40,877 nt of DNA. Source: a bacterium (GTDB taxonomy: Bacteria > Bacillota_A > Clostridia > Lachnospirales > Lachnospiraceae). The notes under the pieces were generated by a model. That model did not search any database. It was not told the origin of the DNA and saw only the letters and a program-made list of their open reading frames with translations. Position 1 is the first letter of the stretch; every line of letters starts with the position of its first letter. Positions 1-8,353 of the stretch are shown in pieces. The stretch lies in the NCBI GenBank assembly GCA_004562915.1, contig SFQZ01000054.1, forward strand, positions 1-40,877. The letters are read 5' to 3'. The position numbers and the translations under genes were made by a program.

Positions 1-124
1 TTCCTCCTGTTCGTTATAAGTCGCACGGAGGATATTTTACCACATCTGGGACATTTTCATATGTGGTATACTGAGACATTATCATAAATGGCTTATAGAT
101 TTGCATATTTTTTTCAAAAAGTTC

Positions 125-153
125 TTGACATTTTTCTATTCATTTCATATAAT
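125..153 (+). promoter_or_regulatory. Promoter of the tRNA operon
   Basis: A perfect sigma-A type promoter is visible: TTGACA at 125-130, a 17-base spacer, and TATAAT at 148-153. Transcription should start near 160, about 27 bases before the first tRNA. This is what a strong stable-RNA promoter should look like. The 124 bases to its left hold no gene that I can recognise. Confidence 0.88.
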
Positions 154-186
154 GGTAAGGCAGGTTGCGGGTGACAGCTTGTTTAT

Positions 187-260
187 GGCGAGATAGCTCA
201 GTTGGCTAGAGCACACGGTTCATACCCGTGGTGTCGAGGGTTCGAATCCCCCTCTCGCTA
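187..260 (+). tRNA. tRNA-Met (CAT), first copy
   Basis: A full cloverleaf can be folded. The acceptor stem GGCGAGA pairs with TCTCGCT (the first pair is G-U), with discriminator A at 260. The anticodon loop TTCATAC places CAT at 221-223, and the T-arm GGTTCGAATCC is normal. The sequence resembles the Bacillus elongator tRNA-Met rather than the initiator, because the initiator's three G-C pairs below the anticodon loop are absent. The CCA end is not encoded. A perfect 8-bp hairpin at 262-280 follows and could mark a processing point. An identical copy lies at 425-498. Confidence 0.95.
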
Positions 261-317
261 CTATAAAGATTTTCTTTATAAATACTTTTTGGTTGTGATA
301 TGCAGCCGATGACCCAT

Positions 318-390
318 GGAATCTTAGCTCAGCTGGGAGAGCATCTGCCTTACAAGCAGAGGGTCACAGGTTCGAGCCCTGTAGGTTCCA
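318..390 (+). tRNA. tRNA-Val (TAC)
   Basis: The acceptor stem GGAATCT pairs with AGGTTCC (one U-G pair), with discriminator A at 390. The anticodon stem TCTGC/GCAGA encloses the loop CTTACAA, which gives anticodon TAC at 351-353. D-loop and T-loop consensus bases are present. It sits between the two tRNA-Met copies and is probably processed from the same transcript. Confidence 0.95.
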
Positions 391-424
391 CTCTTCTTCG
401 GAAGAATTTTATATTTTGCTAAAT

Positions 425-498
425 GGCGAGATAGCTCAGTTGGCTAGAGCACACGGTTCATACCCGTGGTGTCGAGGGTTCGAATCCCCCTCTCGCTA
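425..498 (+). tRNA. tRNA-Met (CAT), second identical copy
   Basis: This copy is identical over all 74 bases to the tRNA at 187-260, with the anticodon CAT at 459-461. The flanking bases differ from those of the first copy, so only the gene body is shared. It is the last gene before the terminator at 509-538. Confidence 0.95.
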
Positions 499-508
499 TT
501 TTTTAATT

Positions 509-538
509 GGAAATCCTGATTTACAGGATTTCCTTTTT
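509..538 (+). terminator. Rho-independent terminator of the tRNA operon
   Basis: GGAAATCCTG at 509-518 pairs perfectly with CAGGATTTCC at 524-533 over a 5-base loop, and a T run follows. The T run is on the plus strand only, so it serves the tRNA operon. It overlaps the 3' end of the convergent peptidase gene, which stops at 521. Confidence 0.88.
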
Positions 539-1684
539 CTTTTCAGTCCTATACCACAATACACTTGCCAGTCCAATCTTTTGTCCTGTAACCATACTAT
601 CCTTTCTAATCCACTCTTGCCGGGTATGGGTTTTCCCTCCGATTGCGGTTCCAATCACATTTGCCGGAATACCATGAGCAAGAAATGTATTGGCATCTGT
701 AGATCCCGCCCCCACGGTAATCTTTCGTTCGGTAAATTGTCCGATGATATTGCAGTGCCTCTTTGTCAGTTCATCCAGCAATTTCTCATCCACATCTTTT
801 CCACAGGGCCGAACTCCCATAATTTCTACTGTCACATCCAGACCCTTTTTTCGATACTTTTTGATCACCTCTTCAAAGGTCTTCTCCATCATTTTCAGAC
901 ATTCTTTGTCCTCCGAACGAAATTCATACAACATAGAGGCGGACTGTGCAATCGAATTAATGGAAGTTCCTCCCTCGATTTTTCCTATATTATAAGTCGT
1001 TTTCGCTTTCTTCGGCACCTGAACTTCATATAGAGACTGAATGACGCAAGCCAATTCATAAATCGCATTATCATTTCCGAATGCACCGTAAGAATGTCCT
1101 CCCTCAGTTTTTACACTGACCCGATATCGCTGAGACCCTACCGCTCTGTTCACAATTGCATCCAGATTGCCATCAAAAGATATGCTCTCTTTTATTTGTT
1201 CTTTGTAAGTTTCATATATCAGTTTACTGCCTTTCAGATTTCCAAGTCCTTCTTCACAGGAATTAGCCACAAACAGTATCCCTGCCGACATAATCGGTTT
1301 ATATTCCAGAAGAAATTTCGCACACATTAAAAGATTAGCCAGATCCGCATTATCATCCTTGATTCCTGGTGCATACAATTTCTCTTCATCTTCCGTTACC
1401 GTAAAAGGTTCCAAATCCGGAAATACCACATCTGTATGAGCCATGAACACAACAATCTCTTTTCCTTCATCACAGCCATAGGGAAATATAACATTGCATG
1501 CCTCGTCAATAAAAACGCCTTCTGCTCCCTGTTCTCTCAGCCACTTTTCTACAAAAGCTGCTTTCCTTTCCTCATGGTGAGAAGGTGCCGGAATAGAAGC
1601 AAGCTTTTTAACCAATTCCAAAGTCTGCTCTTTATTCTTTTCAACAAACAGTTCCACTCTCTGTTTTTCTTCTTCATTCAACAT
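521..1684 (-). CDS. M20-family metallopeptidase (PepT/ArgE-like)
   Basis: This is a probable cytoplasmic zinc aminopeptidase or dipeptidase of 387 residues, a normal length for the family. The metal-binding positions are visible: His83 and Asp85 in MAHTD, the Asp of the GIKDDNAD segment near 110, the Glu pair at 144-145 in SCEEGLGN, and the C-terminal His in GGKTHTRQEW. The GGHSYGA segment near 195-205 marks the lid/dimerisation domain typical of M20 enzymes. There is no signal peptide. A GGTGA ribosome site lies just before the ATG. Its substrate cannot be told from sequence. It is separated from purL by 182 bases and is probably its own unit. Confidence 0.85.
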   Translation of the reverse strand: MLNEEEKQRVELFVEKNKEQTLELVKKLASIPAPSHHEERKAAFVEKWLREQGAEGVFIDEACNVIFPYGCDEGKEIVVFMAHTDVVFPDLEPFTVTEDEEKLYAPGIKDDNADLANLLMCAKFLLEYKPIMSAGILFVANSCEEGLGNLKGSKLIYETYKEQIKESISFDGNLDAIVNRAVGSQRYRVSVKTEGGHSYGAFGNDNAIYELACVIQSLYEVQVPKKAKTTYNIGKIEGGTSINSIAQSASMLYEFRSEDKECLKMMEKTFEEVIKKYRKKGLDVTVEIMGVRPCGKDVDEKLLDELTKRHCNIIGQFTERKITVGAGSTDANTFLAHGIPANVIGTAIGGKTHTRQEWIRKDSMVTGQKIGLASVLWYRTEKKKEIL

Positions 1685-1789
1685 TCTATCACCTGAAATT
1701 CTGTTTTCTTTTATTATGTGAGTTGCCCGATAAATGGGATGAGACCACGAATCTCTCCGTGCTTTGCACTCTCAAAATTCTCATCATAT

Positions 1790-1842
1790 AAGGAACCGCT
1801 GTTCCCGAATCTACGATTCCATCCGGAAAACAACGGTTCCTT
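1790..1842. terminator. Inverted repeat between purL and the peptidase gene, likely terminator
   Basis: AAGGAACCG at 1790-1798 is the exact complement of CGGTTCCTT at 1834-1842, separated by 35 bases. On the minus strand it lies just after the purL stop codon at 1867 and is followed by only a weak T run, so termination of purL here is plausible but not certain. The remaining bases up to 1684 hold the ribosome site of the peptidase gene. Confidence 0.5.
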
Positions 1843-1866
1843 TTAGGACTGTTATTTAGTATCTAT

Positions 1867-4800
1867 TTATTTGAAATAAGCAACACCGGATTCAAAAATC
1901 TTGATATCCTGTTCGCCATAAATATTCATGGCAACTGCATCATCACGACGCTCACTGTGAGCCATTTTACCAAGTACACGGCCATCCGGACTGGTAATAC
2001 CTTCGATTGCAGCATAAGAGCCATTGACATTCCACTCTTCATCCATGGATACATTTCCGTTCAGATCACAGTACTGGGTAGCCACCTGTCCGTTTGCAAA
2101 CAGTTTGTCAATCCATTCTTTACCAGCTACGAAACGTCCTTCACCATGAGATGCCGGGTTTACATATACTTTACCCAGATCTGCCTGCTGCAGCCATGGG
2201 GATTTATTGGTAACCACTTTGGTGTATACCATCTTAGAAATATGACGTCCAATGGTGTTATAGGTCAGAGTCGGTGAATCTACTGTCTGTCCTACAATTT
2301 CACCATAAGGAACAAGTCCCAGCTTGATCAGTGCCTGGAATCCATTACAGATACCCAGGGCAAGACCATCTCTCTCGTTCAGCAGCTTCATTACTGCTTC
2401 TTTGATCTTCGCATTCTGGAATGCAGTGGCAAAAAATTTTGCGGAACCATCCGGCTCATCACCTGCAGAAAATCCACCAGGGAACATAATAATCTGTGCC
2501 TGGTTAATTGCATCCTCAAATATATTTACAGAATCACGGATGTCTTCTGCTGTCAGATTCTTGAACACCCTTGTAATAACATCAGCACCTGCCCGTTTGA
2601 AAGCTTTCGCACTGTCATACTCGCAGTTAGTTCCCGGAAAGACCGGAATAAATACGGTAGGACGTGCCACTTTGTTTTTGCAGATATGGATACTTTCTGC
2701 CTTGTACAGCGGGCTTTCTACCGGTGCCATATTGTCTGTACCTTTTGTTTTAAAGACTTTTTCCAAAGTACCTGTCCATGCGTTCATAGCTTCATCCACG
2801 GAAATCATCATACCGTCTTTATATTCAAATGCCGCTCTGTCGGTTACTTCACCGATTACTGTGTAAGTAACGGAAAGCTCACCAACTTTTCCATCCGGAA
2901 CCTCACAGACAATATCACCAAATCCAGGAGCAAACAGATCTCTCTCATCAAGATTGTGCTCAAGCTTCACACCCATCTTATTACCAAATGCCATTTTGCT
3001 GACAGCTGCTGCAATACCATGACGGTCCAGAGCATATGCGGAAATAACTTTTCCCGCCAGAATATCATTATGCAGTTTTCCGTAAAGGTCCATGGTCTCT
3101 TCGTATTTCGGAAGATCATATGCATCTTTCGGAATACGAATCCATACCAGCTTACTTCCTGCTTTTTTCAGCTCCGGTGTAATAATGTCCTGTTTCTTTG
3201 CGACATCCACTGCGAAAGATACCAGTGTCGGCGGAACATCGATATCATTAAAGGTTCCGGACATACTGTCCTTTCCACCGATAGACGGAAGACCAAATCC
3301 CAGCTGTGCTGCATACGCACCCAGAAGTGCTGCGAAAGGCTGGCTCCAACGTTCCGGATCTTCTGTCATTCTGCGGAAATATTCCTGGAAAGTGAAACGG
3401 ATCTTAGAATAATCACCGCCGTTAGCCACAATACGCGCCACCGACTCTACTACTGCATAAACCGCACCATGATACGGGCTCCAGCTGGATACATAAGGAT
3501 CAAATCCATAGCTCATCATTGTTACGGTGTTTGTTTTCCCATTCATTACCGGAACTTTTGCCACCATAGCCTGTGTCTCGGTAGTCTGATATTTTCCACC
3601 ATGAGGCATGAAGACACTGCCGGCTCCGATAGAACCATCAAACATCTCTACAAGACCTTTCTGAGAACAGGTATTCAGATCAGCAAGTACATCCAGCCAT
3701 TGCTTCTTTGTATCTGCCGGTGCCTGCTCCGGACGCTTCAGAACGTTGCCTTCTCTGTTTGGAATATCAACCAGAACTTCTGTCTCCTGATGAGCACCGT
3801 TGGTATCCAGAAACGCACGGGAAATATTAACGATCTCTTTGTCTCTCCATTTCAGTACCAGACGAGGCTCTTCTGTAACTACTGCTACCACAACAGCCTC
3901 CAGATTCTCCTCATTGGCATATTTCATGAATTCATCTACATCTTTCGGGTCAACCACAACAGCCATACGCTCCTGAGATTCAGAAATAGCGATTTCTGTA
4001 CCGTCCAGACCTGCATATTTTTTCGGAACTTTGTCCAGATTTACCTGAAGACCTGCTGCAAGTTCACCGATTGCTACGGATACTCCACCCGCACCAAAAT
4101 CATTACATTTCTTGATCAGTCTGCTGACTTCTTCTCTGCGGAACATACGCTGAATCTTACGCTCAGTAGGAGCATTTCCTTTCTGAACTTCTGCACCGCA
4201 CACTTCGATGGAAGCTTCTGTATGGACTTTAGAAGAACCGGTAGCACCACCGATACCGTCACGTCCGGTACGGCCGCCCAGTAAAATGATAATATCGCCG
4301 GGATCTGAATTTTCTCTCTTCACCGCACGTCTTGGAGCTGCACCGAGAACAGCACCGATCTCCATACGTTTTGCCACATAATTCGGATGGTAAACTTCTT
4401 TTACATATCCGGTTGCCAGTCCAATCTGATTACCGTAAGAACTGTAACCATGTGCTGCACTTCTTACCAGTTTCTTCTGCGGCAATTTTCCTTTCAGTGT
4501 ATCTTTTACAGACACAGTAGGGTCTGCTGCACCGGTCACTCGCATAGCCTGATAAACATAAGTACGTCCTGACAGCGGATCGCGGATCGCTCCGCCCAGA
4601 CAGGTGGCAGCACCACCAAAAGGCTCAATCTCTGTCGGATGATTATGGGTTTCATTTTTAAAATTGATCAGCCACTCTTCTTCTTTACCGTCCACATCTA
4701 CCGGTACAACAATAGAGCATGCATTAATCTCATCGGATTCTTCCTGATCCTGCAGTTTTCCTTCGGATTTCAGCTTTTTCATAGCAAGAAGAGCCAGATC

Positions 4801-5628
4801 CATCAGGCAGATGAACTTGTCATCTCTTCCTTTGTAGAGAACCTCACGGTCTGACAGATACTGCTCGTAGGTCTTTACGATCGGCTCTTTATAATCTCCG
4901 TCTTTGAATGTTACATTTTTTAATTCGGTGGAAAAAGTGGTATGACGGCAATGATCAGACCAGTAAGTATCCAATACACGAATCTCTGTCATAGACGGAT
5001 CACGTTTTTCTTCATTTTTAAAATAATTCTGGATATGCAGGAAATCTTTAAATGTCATAGCCAGATTTAAAGAATCATACAGTTCTTTTAACGGAGCTTC
5101 TTCCATATCCTTAAATCCGTCAAATATCTTAACATCTTCCGGATCATCAAATTTGGTTACCAGAGTTTCCGGTTTTACCATACCGGTTTCACGGGAATCT
5201 ACCGGGTTGATGCAGTGATTTTTGATTGCTTCAAACTCTTCCTCTGTAATATCCCCTTCGATCACATATGTGGTAGCTGATTTAATAATCGGCTGTTCAT
5301 CCTCTTTCAAAAACTGTACACACTGTATGGCAGAGTCTGCTCTCTGATCAAACTGACCCGGCAGGTACTCTACAGAAAATACTCTCGCACCCTCTGCAAC
5401 AGGGATTTCTTCTTTATATAAAATATCTACAGGCGGTTCAGAAAATACGCATCCACAGGCTTTCTCAAAAGTCTCATCGGAAATTTTTTCCACATCGTAA
5501 CGGATATAAACATGTACTCCGGTTACTGTTTTGATACCAAGGTAGCTGCTGATTTCATGCTTCAGTTCTTTTGCCTGTACTGCAAAATCAGGTTTCTTTT
5601 CCACGTAAACTCGTTTTACACTACTCAT
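1867..5628 (-). CDS. purL: Phosphoribosylformylglycinamidine synthase, long fused PurL-PurQ form
   Basis: The enzyme converts FGAR, glutamine and ATP to FGAM in de novo purine synthesis. At 1253 residues it is the long single-chain type, in which the synthetase and the glutaminase are fused. The two AIR-synthase-like halves carry NFKNETHNHPT and GGKDSMSG signatures. The C-terminal class I amidotransferase domain has FPGTNCEYD, GGFSAGDEP, the catalytic Cys at about 1094 in GICNGFQ, and HGEGRF with His at about 1161. The ATG is preceded by AGGA. A TATAAT box lies about 100 bases upstream. No other purine gene is adjacent, so it appears to be a single-gene unit. Confidence 0.97.
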   Translation of the reverse strand: MSSVKRVYVEKKPDFAVQAKELKHEISSYLGIKTVTGVHVYIRYDVEKISDETFEKACGCVFSEPPVDILYKEEIPVAEGARVFSVEYLPGQFDQRADSAIQCVQFLKEDEQPIIKSATTYVIEGDITEEEFEAIKNHCINPVDSRETGMVKPETLVTKFDDPEDVKIFDGFKDMEEAPLKELYDSLNLAMTFKDFLHIQNYFKNEEKRDPSMTEIRVLDTYWSDHCRHTTFSTELKNVTFKDGDYKEPIVKTYEQYLSDREVLYKGRDDKFICLMDLALLAMKKLKSEGKLQDQEESDEINACSIVVPVDVDGKEEEWLINFKNETHNHPTEIEPFGGAATCLGGAIRDPLSGRTYVYQAMRVTGAADPTVSVKDTLKGKLPQKKLVRSAAHGYSSYGNQIGLATGYVKEVYHPNYVAKRMEIGAVLGAAPRRAVKRENSDPGDIIILLGGRTGRDGIGGATGSSKVHTEASIEVCGAEVQKGNAPTERKIQRMFRREEVSRLIKKCNDFGAGGVSVAIGELAAGLQVNLDKVPKKYAGLDGTEIAISESQERMAVVVDPKDVDEFMKYANEENLEAVVVAVVTEEPRLVLKWRDKEIVNISRAFLDTNGAHQETEVLVDIPNREGNVLKRPEQAPADTKKQWLDVLADLNTCSQKGLVEMFDGSIGAGSVFMPHGGKYQTTETQAMVAKVPVMNGKTNTVTMMSYGFDPYVSSWSPYHGAVYAVVESVARIVANGGDYSKIRFTFQEYFRRMTEDPERWSQPFAALLGAYAAQLGFGLPSIGGKDSMSGTFNDIDVPPTLVSFAVDVAKKQDIITPELKKAGSKLVWIRIPKDAYDLPKYEETMDLYGKLHNDILAGKVISAYALDRHGIAAAVSKMAFGNKMGVKLEHNLDERDLFAPGFGDIVCEVPDGKVGELSVTYTVIGEVTDRAAFEYKDGMMISVDEAMNAWTGTLEKVFKTKGTDNMAPVESPLYKAESIHICKNKVARPTVFIPVFPGTNCEYDSAKAFKRAGADVITRVFKNLTAEDIRDSVNIFEDAINQAQIIMFPGGFSAGDEPDGSAKFFATAFQNAKIKEAVMKLLNERDGLALGICNGFQALIKLGLVPYGEIVGQTVDSPTLTYNTIGRHISKMVYTKVVTNKSPWLQQADLGKVYVNPASHGEGRFVAGKEWIDKLFANGQVATQYCDLNGNVSMDEEWNVNGSYAAIEGITSPDGRVLGKMAHSERRDDAVAMNIYGEQDIKIFESGVAYFK

Positions 5629-5700
5629 AATCTTCCTGTCCTTTCTCGATTTATCATTTCAGGTAATGTTGAAGTCAAATGTTTTTAACTCCATGATGCC

Positions 5701-5733
5701 TACGGATTTCTCCGTATGAATCCTATCATTATA
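5701..5733 (-). promoter_or_regulatory. purL promoter -10 box and 5' leader hairpin
   Basis: On the minus strand TATAAT occupies 5733-5728, with no good -35 box upstream of it. The transcript would then begin near 5721 and fold almost at once into a perfect 6-bp stem, TACGGA/TCCGTA (5716-5701), closed by a GAAA tetraloop. No T run follows, so this is not a terminator. It may stabilise the RNA or be bound by something. I do not recognise it as a known riboswitch. Confidence 0.5.
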
Positions 5734-5777
5734 CCATAAAAATAACACAGGATTTATTATAAGTAAAATTAATATAT

Positions 5778-5794
5778 CTTATTATTTTAATAAG
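5778..5794. promoter_or_regulatory. Palindrome in the purL-lysR divergent region
   Basis: CTTATTA at 5778-5784 and TAATAAG at 5788-5794 form a perfect 7-bp inverted repeat with a TTT centre. It lies about 90 bases upstream of the LysR-type gene and about 45 bases beyond the purL -10 box. LysR proteins commonly bind such AT-rich dyads in divergent promoters, so it is a candidate operator. That role is inference. Confidence 0.35.
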
Positions 5795-5884
5795 GTATTC
5801 TTAATAAATGATCTTTTTGAAATATGGGTAGCCCTATCTTATTTTATCTGCTATACTATAAACAATTATAAGGAGGACTTCTAA

Positions 5885-6760
5885 ATGGATATTAACTACG
5901 AATTATATAAGGTGTTTTACTATGTTGCCATTTCTCTTAGTTTTTCCGAGGCATCCAAACAACTCTTTATTTCCCAGTCAGCTGTAAGCCAGTCCATCAA
6001 AACGCTGGAAAAAAAGCTGGGAATTAGTCTTTTTATCAGAAGCACAAAAAGAGTTCAGCTCACTCCTGAAGGTGAAACTCTGCTTCGGCATATTGAACCG
6101 GCTATGAACCTGATCAAACGCGGTGAAAATCAGATTATGGAGGCCAGTAATCTGGGAGGCGGACAGCTCCGTATCGGTGCCAGTGACACCATCTGCCGTT
6201 ATTATCTGGTGCCCTTCCTGAACAGATTTCATAAGACTCATCCCAACGTGCACATTAAAGTGACCAATCAGACCTCCACCAAATGTGTAGATCTTCTGGA
6301 AATGGGACAGGTGGATCTGATTGTCACCAACTATCCCAATTCCCGGCTGAACCATGGCGAACATGTACGGGAAATTCATACATTTAAGGATTGTTTTATC
6401 GCAAGCGCCTCATACTATGGTGAGTTAAAAGACAAAAATCTGCATTTGAAAGATCTTCTTTCCTATCCGATCATGATGCTGGACCGCAAAAGTACCACCA
6501 GTGAATTTCTCCATAACCTGTTCCAGCAGTATCAGCTTGACCTGGTCCCTGAGATTGAATTGGGTAGCAACGATCTTCTGATTGATCTTGCAAGAATCGG
6601 TCTGGGAATCGCTTTTGTACCAGATTACTGTATCCCGAAAGACGGGGATTTGTTCATACTGAATATAGAAGAAGAACTGCCCAACCGTAAACTCGTCATC
6701 ACCCACAATCCACAGCTTCCGCTGACGATTGCCGCAAAAGAATTTCTGGAAATTCTGTGA
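5885..6760 (+). CDS. LysR-family transcriptional regulator
   Basis: A 291-residue LysR-type regulator with the usual layout. The winged helix-turn-helix covers residues 1-60, with the recognition stretch around SQSAVSQSIKTLEKKLG, and a periplasmic-binding-protein-like effector domain starts at about residue 92 (GQLRIGASDTICRYYLVPF). The effector cannot be inferred. An AGGAGG site sits 8 bases before the ATG and a TATACT box lies at 5852-5857. It is divergent from purL and converges on the last gene of the B12-type operon, with only 56 bases between the two stops. Its target is unknown; divergent genes are frequent LysR targets, which makes purL the first candidate. Confidence 0.9.
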   Translation: MDINYELYKVFYYVAISLSFSEASKQLFISQSAVSQSIKTLEKKLGISLFIRSTKRVQLTPEGETLLRHIEPAMNLIKRGENQIMEASNLGGGQLRIGASDTICRYYLVPFLNRFHKTHPNVHIKVTNQTSTKCVDLLEMGQVDLIVTNYPNSRLNHGEHVREIHTFKDCFIASASYYGELKDKNLHLKDLLSYPIMMLDRKSTTSEFLHNLFQQYQLDLVPEIELGSNDLLIDLARIGLGIAFVPDYCIPKDGDLFILNIEEELPNRKLVITHNPQLPLTIAAKEFLEIL

Positions 6761-6816
6761 AACTGTTTTAAATATGTCTCGGACTATTTGCTGCGAGGCG
6801 TGCATCCCCCGGAGGG

Positions 6817-7593
6817 TTATTCCAACAATCCTTTCAGTTTTCTCCAGGATTCTCTGACATCATCTTTTGTATTGCATTCTATAGTATAGGTGCATTTGCT
6901 CTTTTTTACCTTTTTAAAAACTTTTTCAATCTCAATACTTCCCTGCCCCAGTGCAAGATGTGAGTCTTTTTCTCCCATATTATCATGTACATGCATATGT
7001 TCGATGTAGGGAAACAGTTTTTTAACCCATTCTGTTACCGGCAGATGGGAATAACAGTTTGCATGGCCAATATCCAGACACAGTGCAAAGTTGGTTTCCT
7101 GAACTTTTCTTTTCACATCCAGCAACGGCTGCCACTGCCTGTCAAATACATTTTCCATTACAACATCAATTTCGCTTCTTTCTTCCAGAAATTCATGGAA
7201 GAAAGAAGCCATTCGATCCGCCCATCCAATCAGATAATAGATGTCCGGATGGTAACACGTATGATAAACAATTTTTTTGGCTCCCAGTTCCTGTGCAGCC
7301 GAATAGGCCTGTGCAAATCTTAATTTTGTCACACGCAGTATCTCAGAATCAAAAGCAACCGGATTCAGATCCAGAAACGGGCCGTGAAGAAGCAGATTCT
7401 CCGTTCCTATTTCTTTCATTCGCTTTTTATAGCTGTTTACGGATTCTGAAAGATGATCCAGATTTTCAGAAATGGAAAAGTCAATGCTTTCCACACCCAC
7501 ACCTGTTTCCTCAATCAGTTCTTTCATTTCTTTGTCTGGAAGGAGATGGCTGATATAGATTCTGTTTCTGCTGTCATCACTCTGATACTTCAT
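6817..7593 (-). CDS. TIM-barrel protein of the AP-endonuclease-2/sugar isomerase superfamily, candidate CbiR-type cobamide hydrolase
   Basis: This is a 258-residue cytoplasmic protein. The metal-site residues of the xylose-isomerase-like TIM barrel are visible: His70 in LLHGPF, His111, Glu147 in VVMENVFD, Asp174 and His177 in CLDIGHAN, His201/His203 in HMHVHDN, and Glu239 in TIECNT. Generic annotation would be sugar phosphate isomerase/epimerase. However, it is the last gene of the riboswitch-controlled operon and overlaps the sortase gene by 17 bases. The cobamide-remodelling enzyme CbiR of Akkermansia belongs to this same superfamily and cuts cobamides so that the lower ligand can be exchanged. 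That context makes a CbiR-like role attractive, but I cannot confirm it from residues alone. Confidence 0.75.
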   Translation of the reverse strand: MKYQSDDSRNRIYISHLLPDKEMKELIEETGVGVESIDFSISENLDHLSESVNSYKKRMKEIGTENLLLHGPFLDLNPVAFDSEILRVTKLRFAQAYSAAQELGAKKIVYHTCYHPDIYYLIGWADRMASFFHEFLEERSEIDVVMENVFDRQWQPLLDVKRKVQETNFALCLDIGHANCYSHLPVTEWVKKLFPYIEHMHVHDNMGEKDSHLALGQGSIEIEKVFKKVKKSKCTYTIECNTKDDVRESWRKLKGLLE

Positions 7594-8353
7594 CTGCTAA
7601 TACTCCATGAACCAGAAAACGCACGGAAGAATCACTGGTACAGGTTGACAGCGTAATAATTTTATCCTCTTCGTCGATGGGAACATCCAGTTTGTATTCC
7701 GCTATTTTTTCTATATAATCCAAATACTCTTGTTTTTCTTCCAAAGTATCAAAAATCGTTTGAAAACTCTTATCCGTCACCTTGGCATCGTGCCAGGAAA
7801 ATATCTGATACCGAAAAGCAGTATTATCAATAAATACCCATATGTACGGATTATTTTTTACTATTTCTGTATTCCTTATGTTTTTCAGACTGCCAAACAT
7901 GGTTCCGTTTTTCATATTATGTCCATACACCAATGAATTATCATCAGAAAAGTCCACACTTGCATTCATATCAATAAAAATACTTCCTGCTGCATTCTTT
8001 TCTCCCTGATAAGTATGTGTCATATAGTATTTATTGTCATCGTCTTGCATAATTGGATAATTGATTCCTAATACAGGGTAATATATCCATCCTATCGTAT
8101 CCAGATTCTGATTTTTTAACTCATCCATATCCACGATAATGGGCGGATTGATTTTTTCGTCAGATACATTCTCATCTTTCTCCGGAACGGTTACATTAGC
8201 ATCCACTACTGATGCCTGTAGCTTATCATATTCCTTTGCAGCTTCTTCGTACTGCCATTTCGTATCTACAAGATGACAGACTCCATAGATGATTATCAGC
8301 ACTGCCAGTACCATTCCGGCATAAATTAGTATTCTTTGTGTCTCTTTCTTCAT
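7577..8353 (-). CDS. srtB: Class B sortase
   Basis: A 258-residue membrane-anchored transpeptidase that joins surface proteins to peptidoglycan. An N-terminal membrane helix covers residues 9-27. The catalytic triad is readable: His145 in YGHNM, Cys238 in TLSTC and Arg245 in SVRF. The YGHNMKNGTMFGSL stretch is characteristic of class B. The ATG overlaps the stop of the S-component gene by 4 bases (ATGA), so the two are translationally coupled. The obvious client is the giant surface protein at the head of the operon, which ends in a VPKTGD sorting signal. A sortase inside an uptake operon recalls the haem-uptake isd loci of other Gram-positive bacteria. Confidence 0.93.
   Translation of the reverse strand: MKKETQRILIYAGMVLAVLIIIYGVCHLVDTKWQYEEAAKEYDKLQASVVDANVTVPEKDENVSDEKINPPIIVDMDELKNQNLDTIGWIYYPVLGINYPIMQDDDNKYYMTHTYQGEKNAAGSIFIDMNASVDFSDDNSLVYGHNMKNGTMFGSLKNIRNTEIVKNNPYIWVFIDNTAFRYQIFSWHDAKVTDKSFQTIFDTLEEKQEYLDYIEKIAEYKLDVPIDEEDKIITLSTCTSDSSVRFLVHGVLADEVSE

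Noticed and set aside
416..1033. A plus-strand frame that starts in the second tRNA-Met
   Set aside because: It reads through a tRNA and a terminator and is antisense to the M20 peptidase gene.
1311..1400. A promoter or RNA gene within the M20 peptidase region
   Set aside because: No hairpin or promoter pair stands out from coding sequence there.
2686..4284. A 532-codon plus-strand frame inside purL
   Set aside because: It lies wholly antisense to a highly conserved enzyme gene, has no domain pattern, and is rich in Cys, His and Phe as expected of an antisense frame.
6761..6816. A possible bidirectional terminator between the LysR gene and the TIM-barrel gene
   Set aside because: CCCCCGGAGGG is nearly self-complementary but leaves no usable loop, and no T run follows on either strand.
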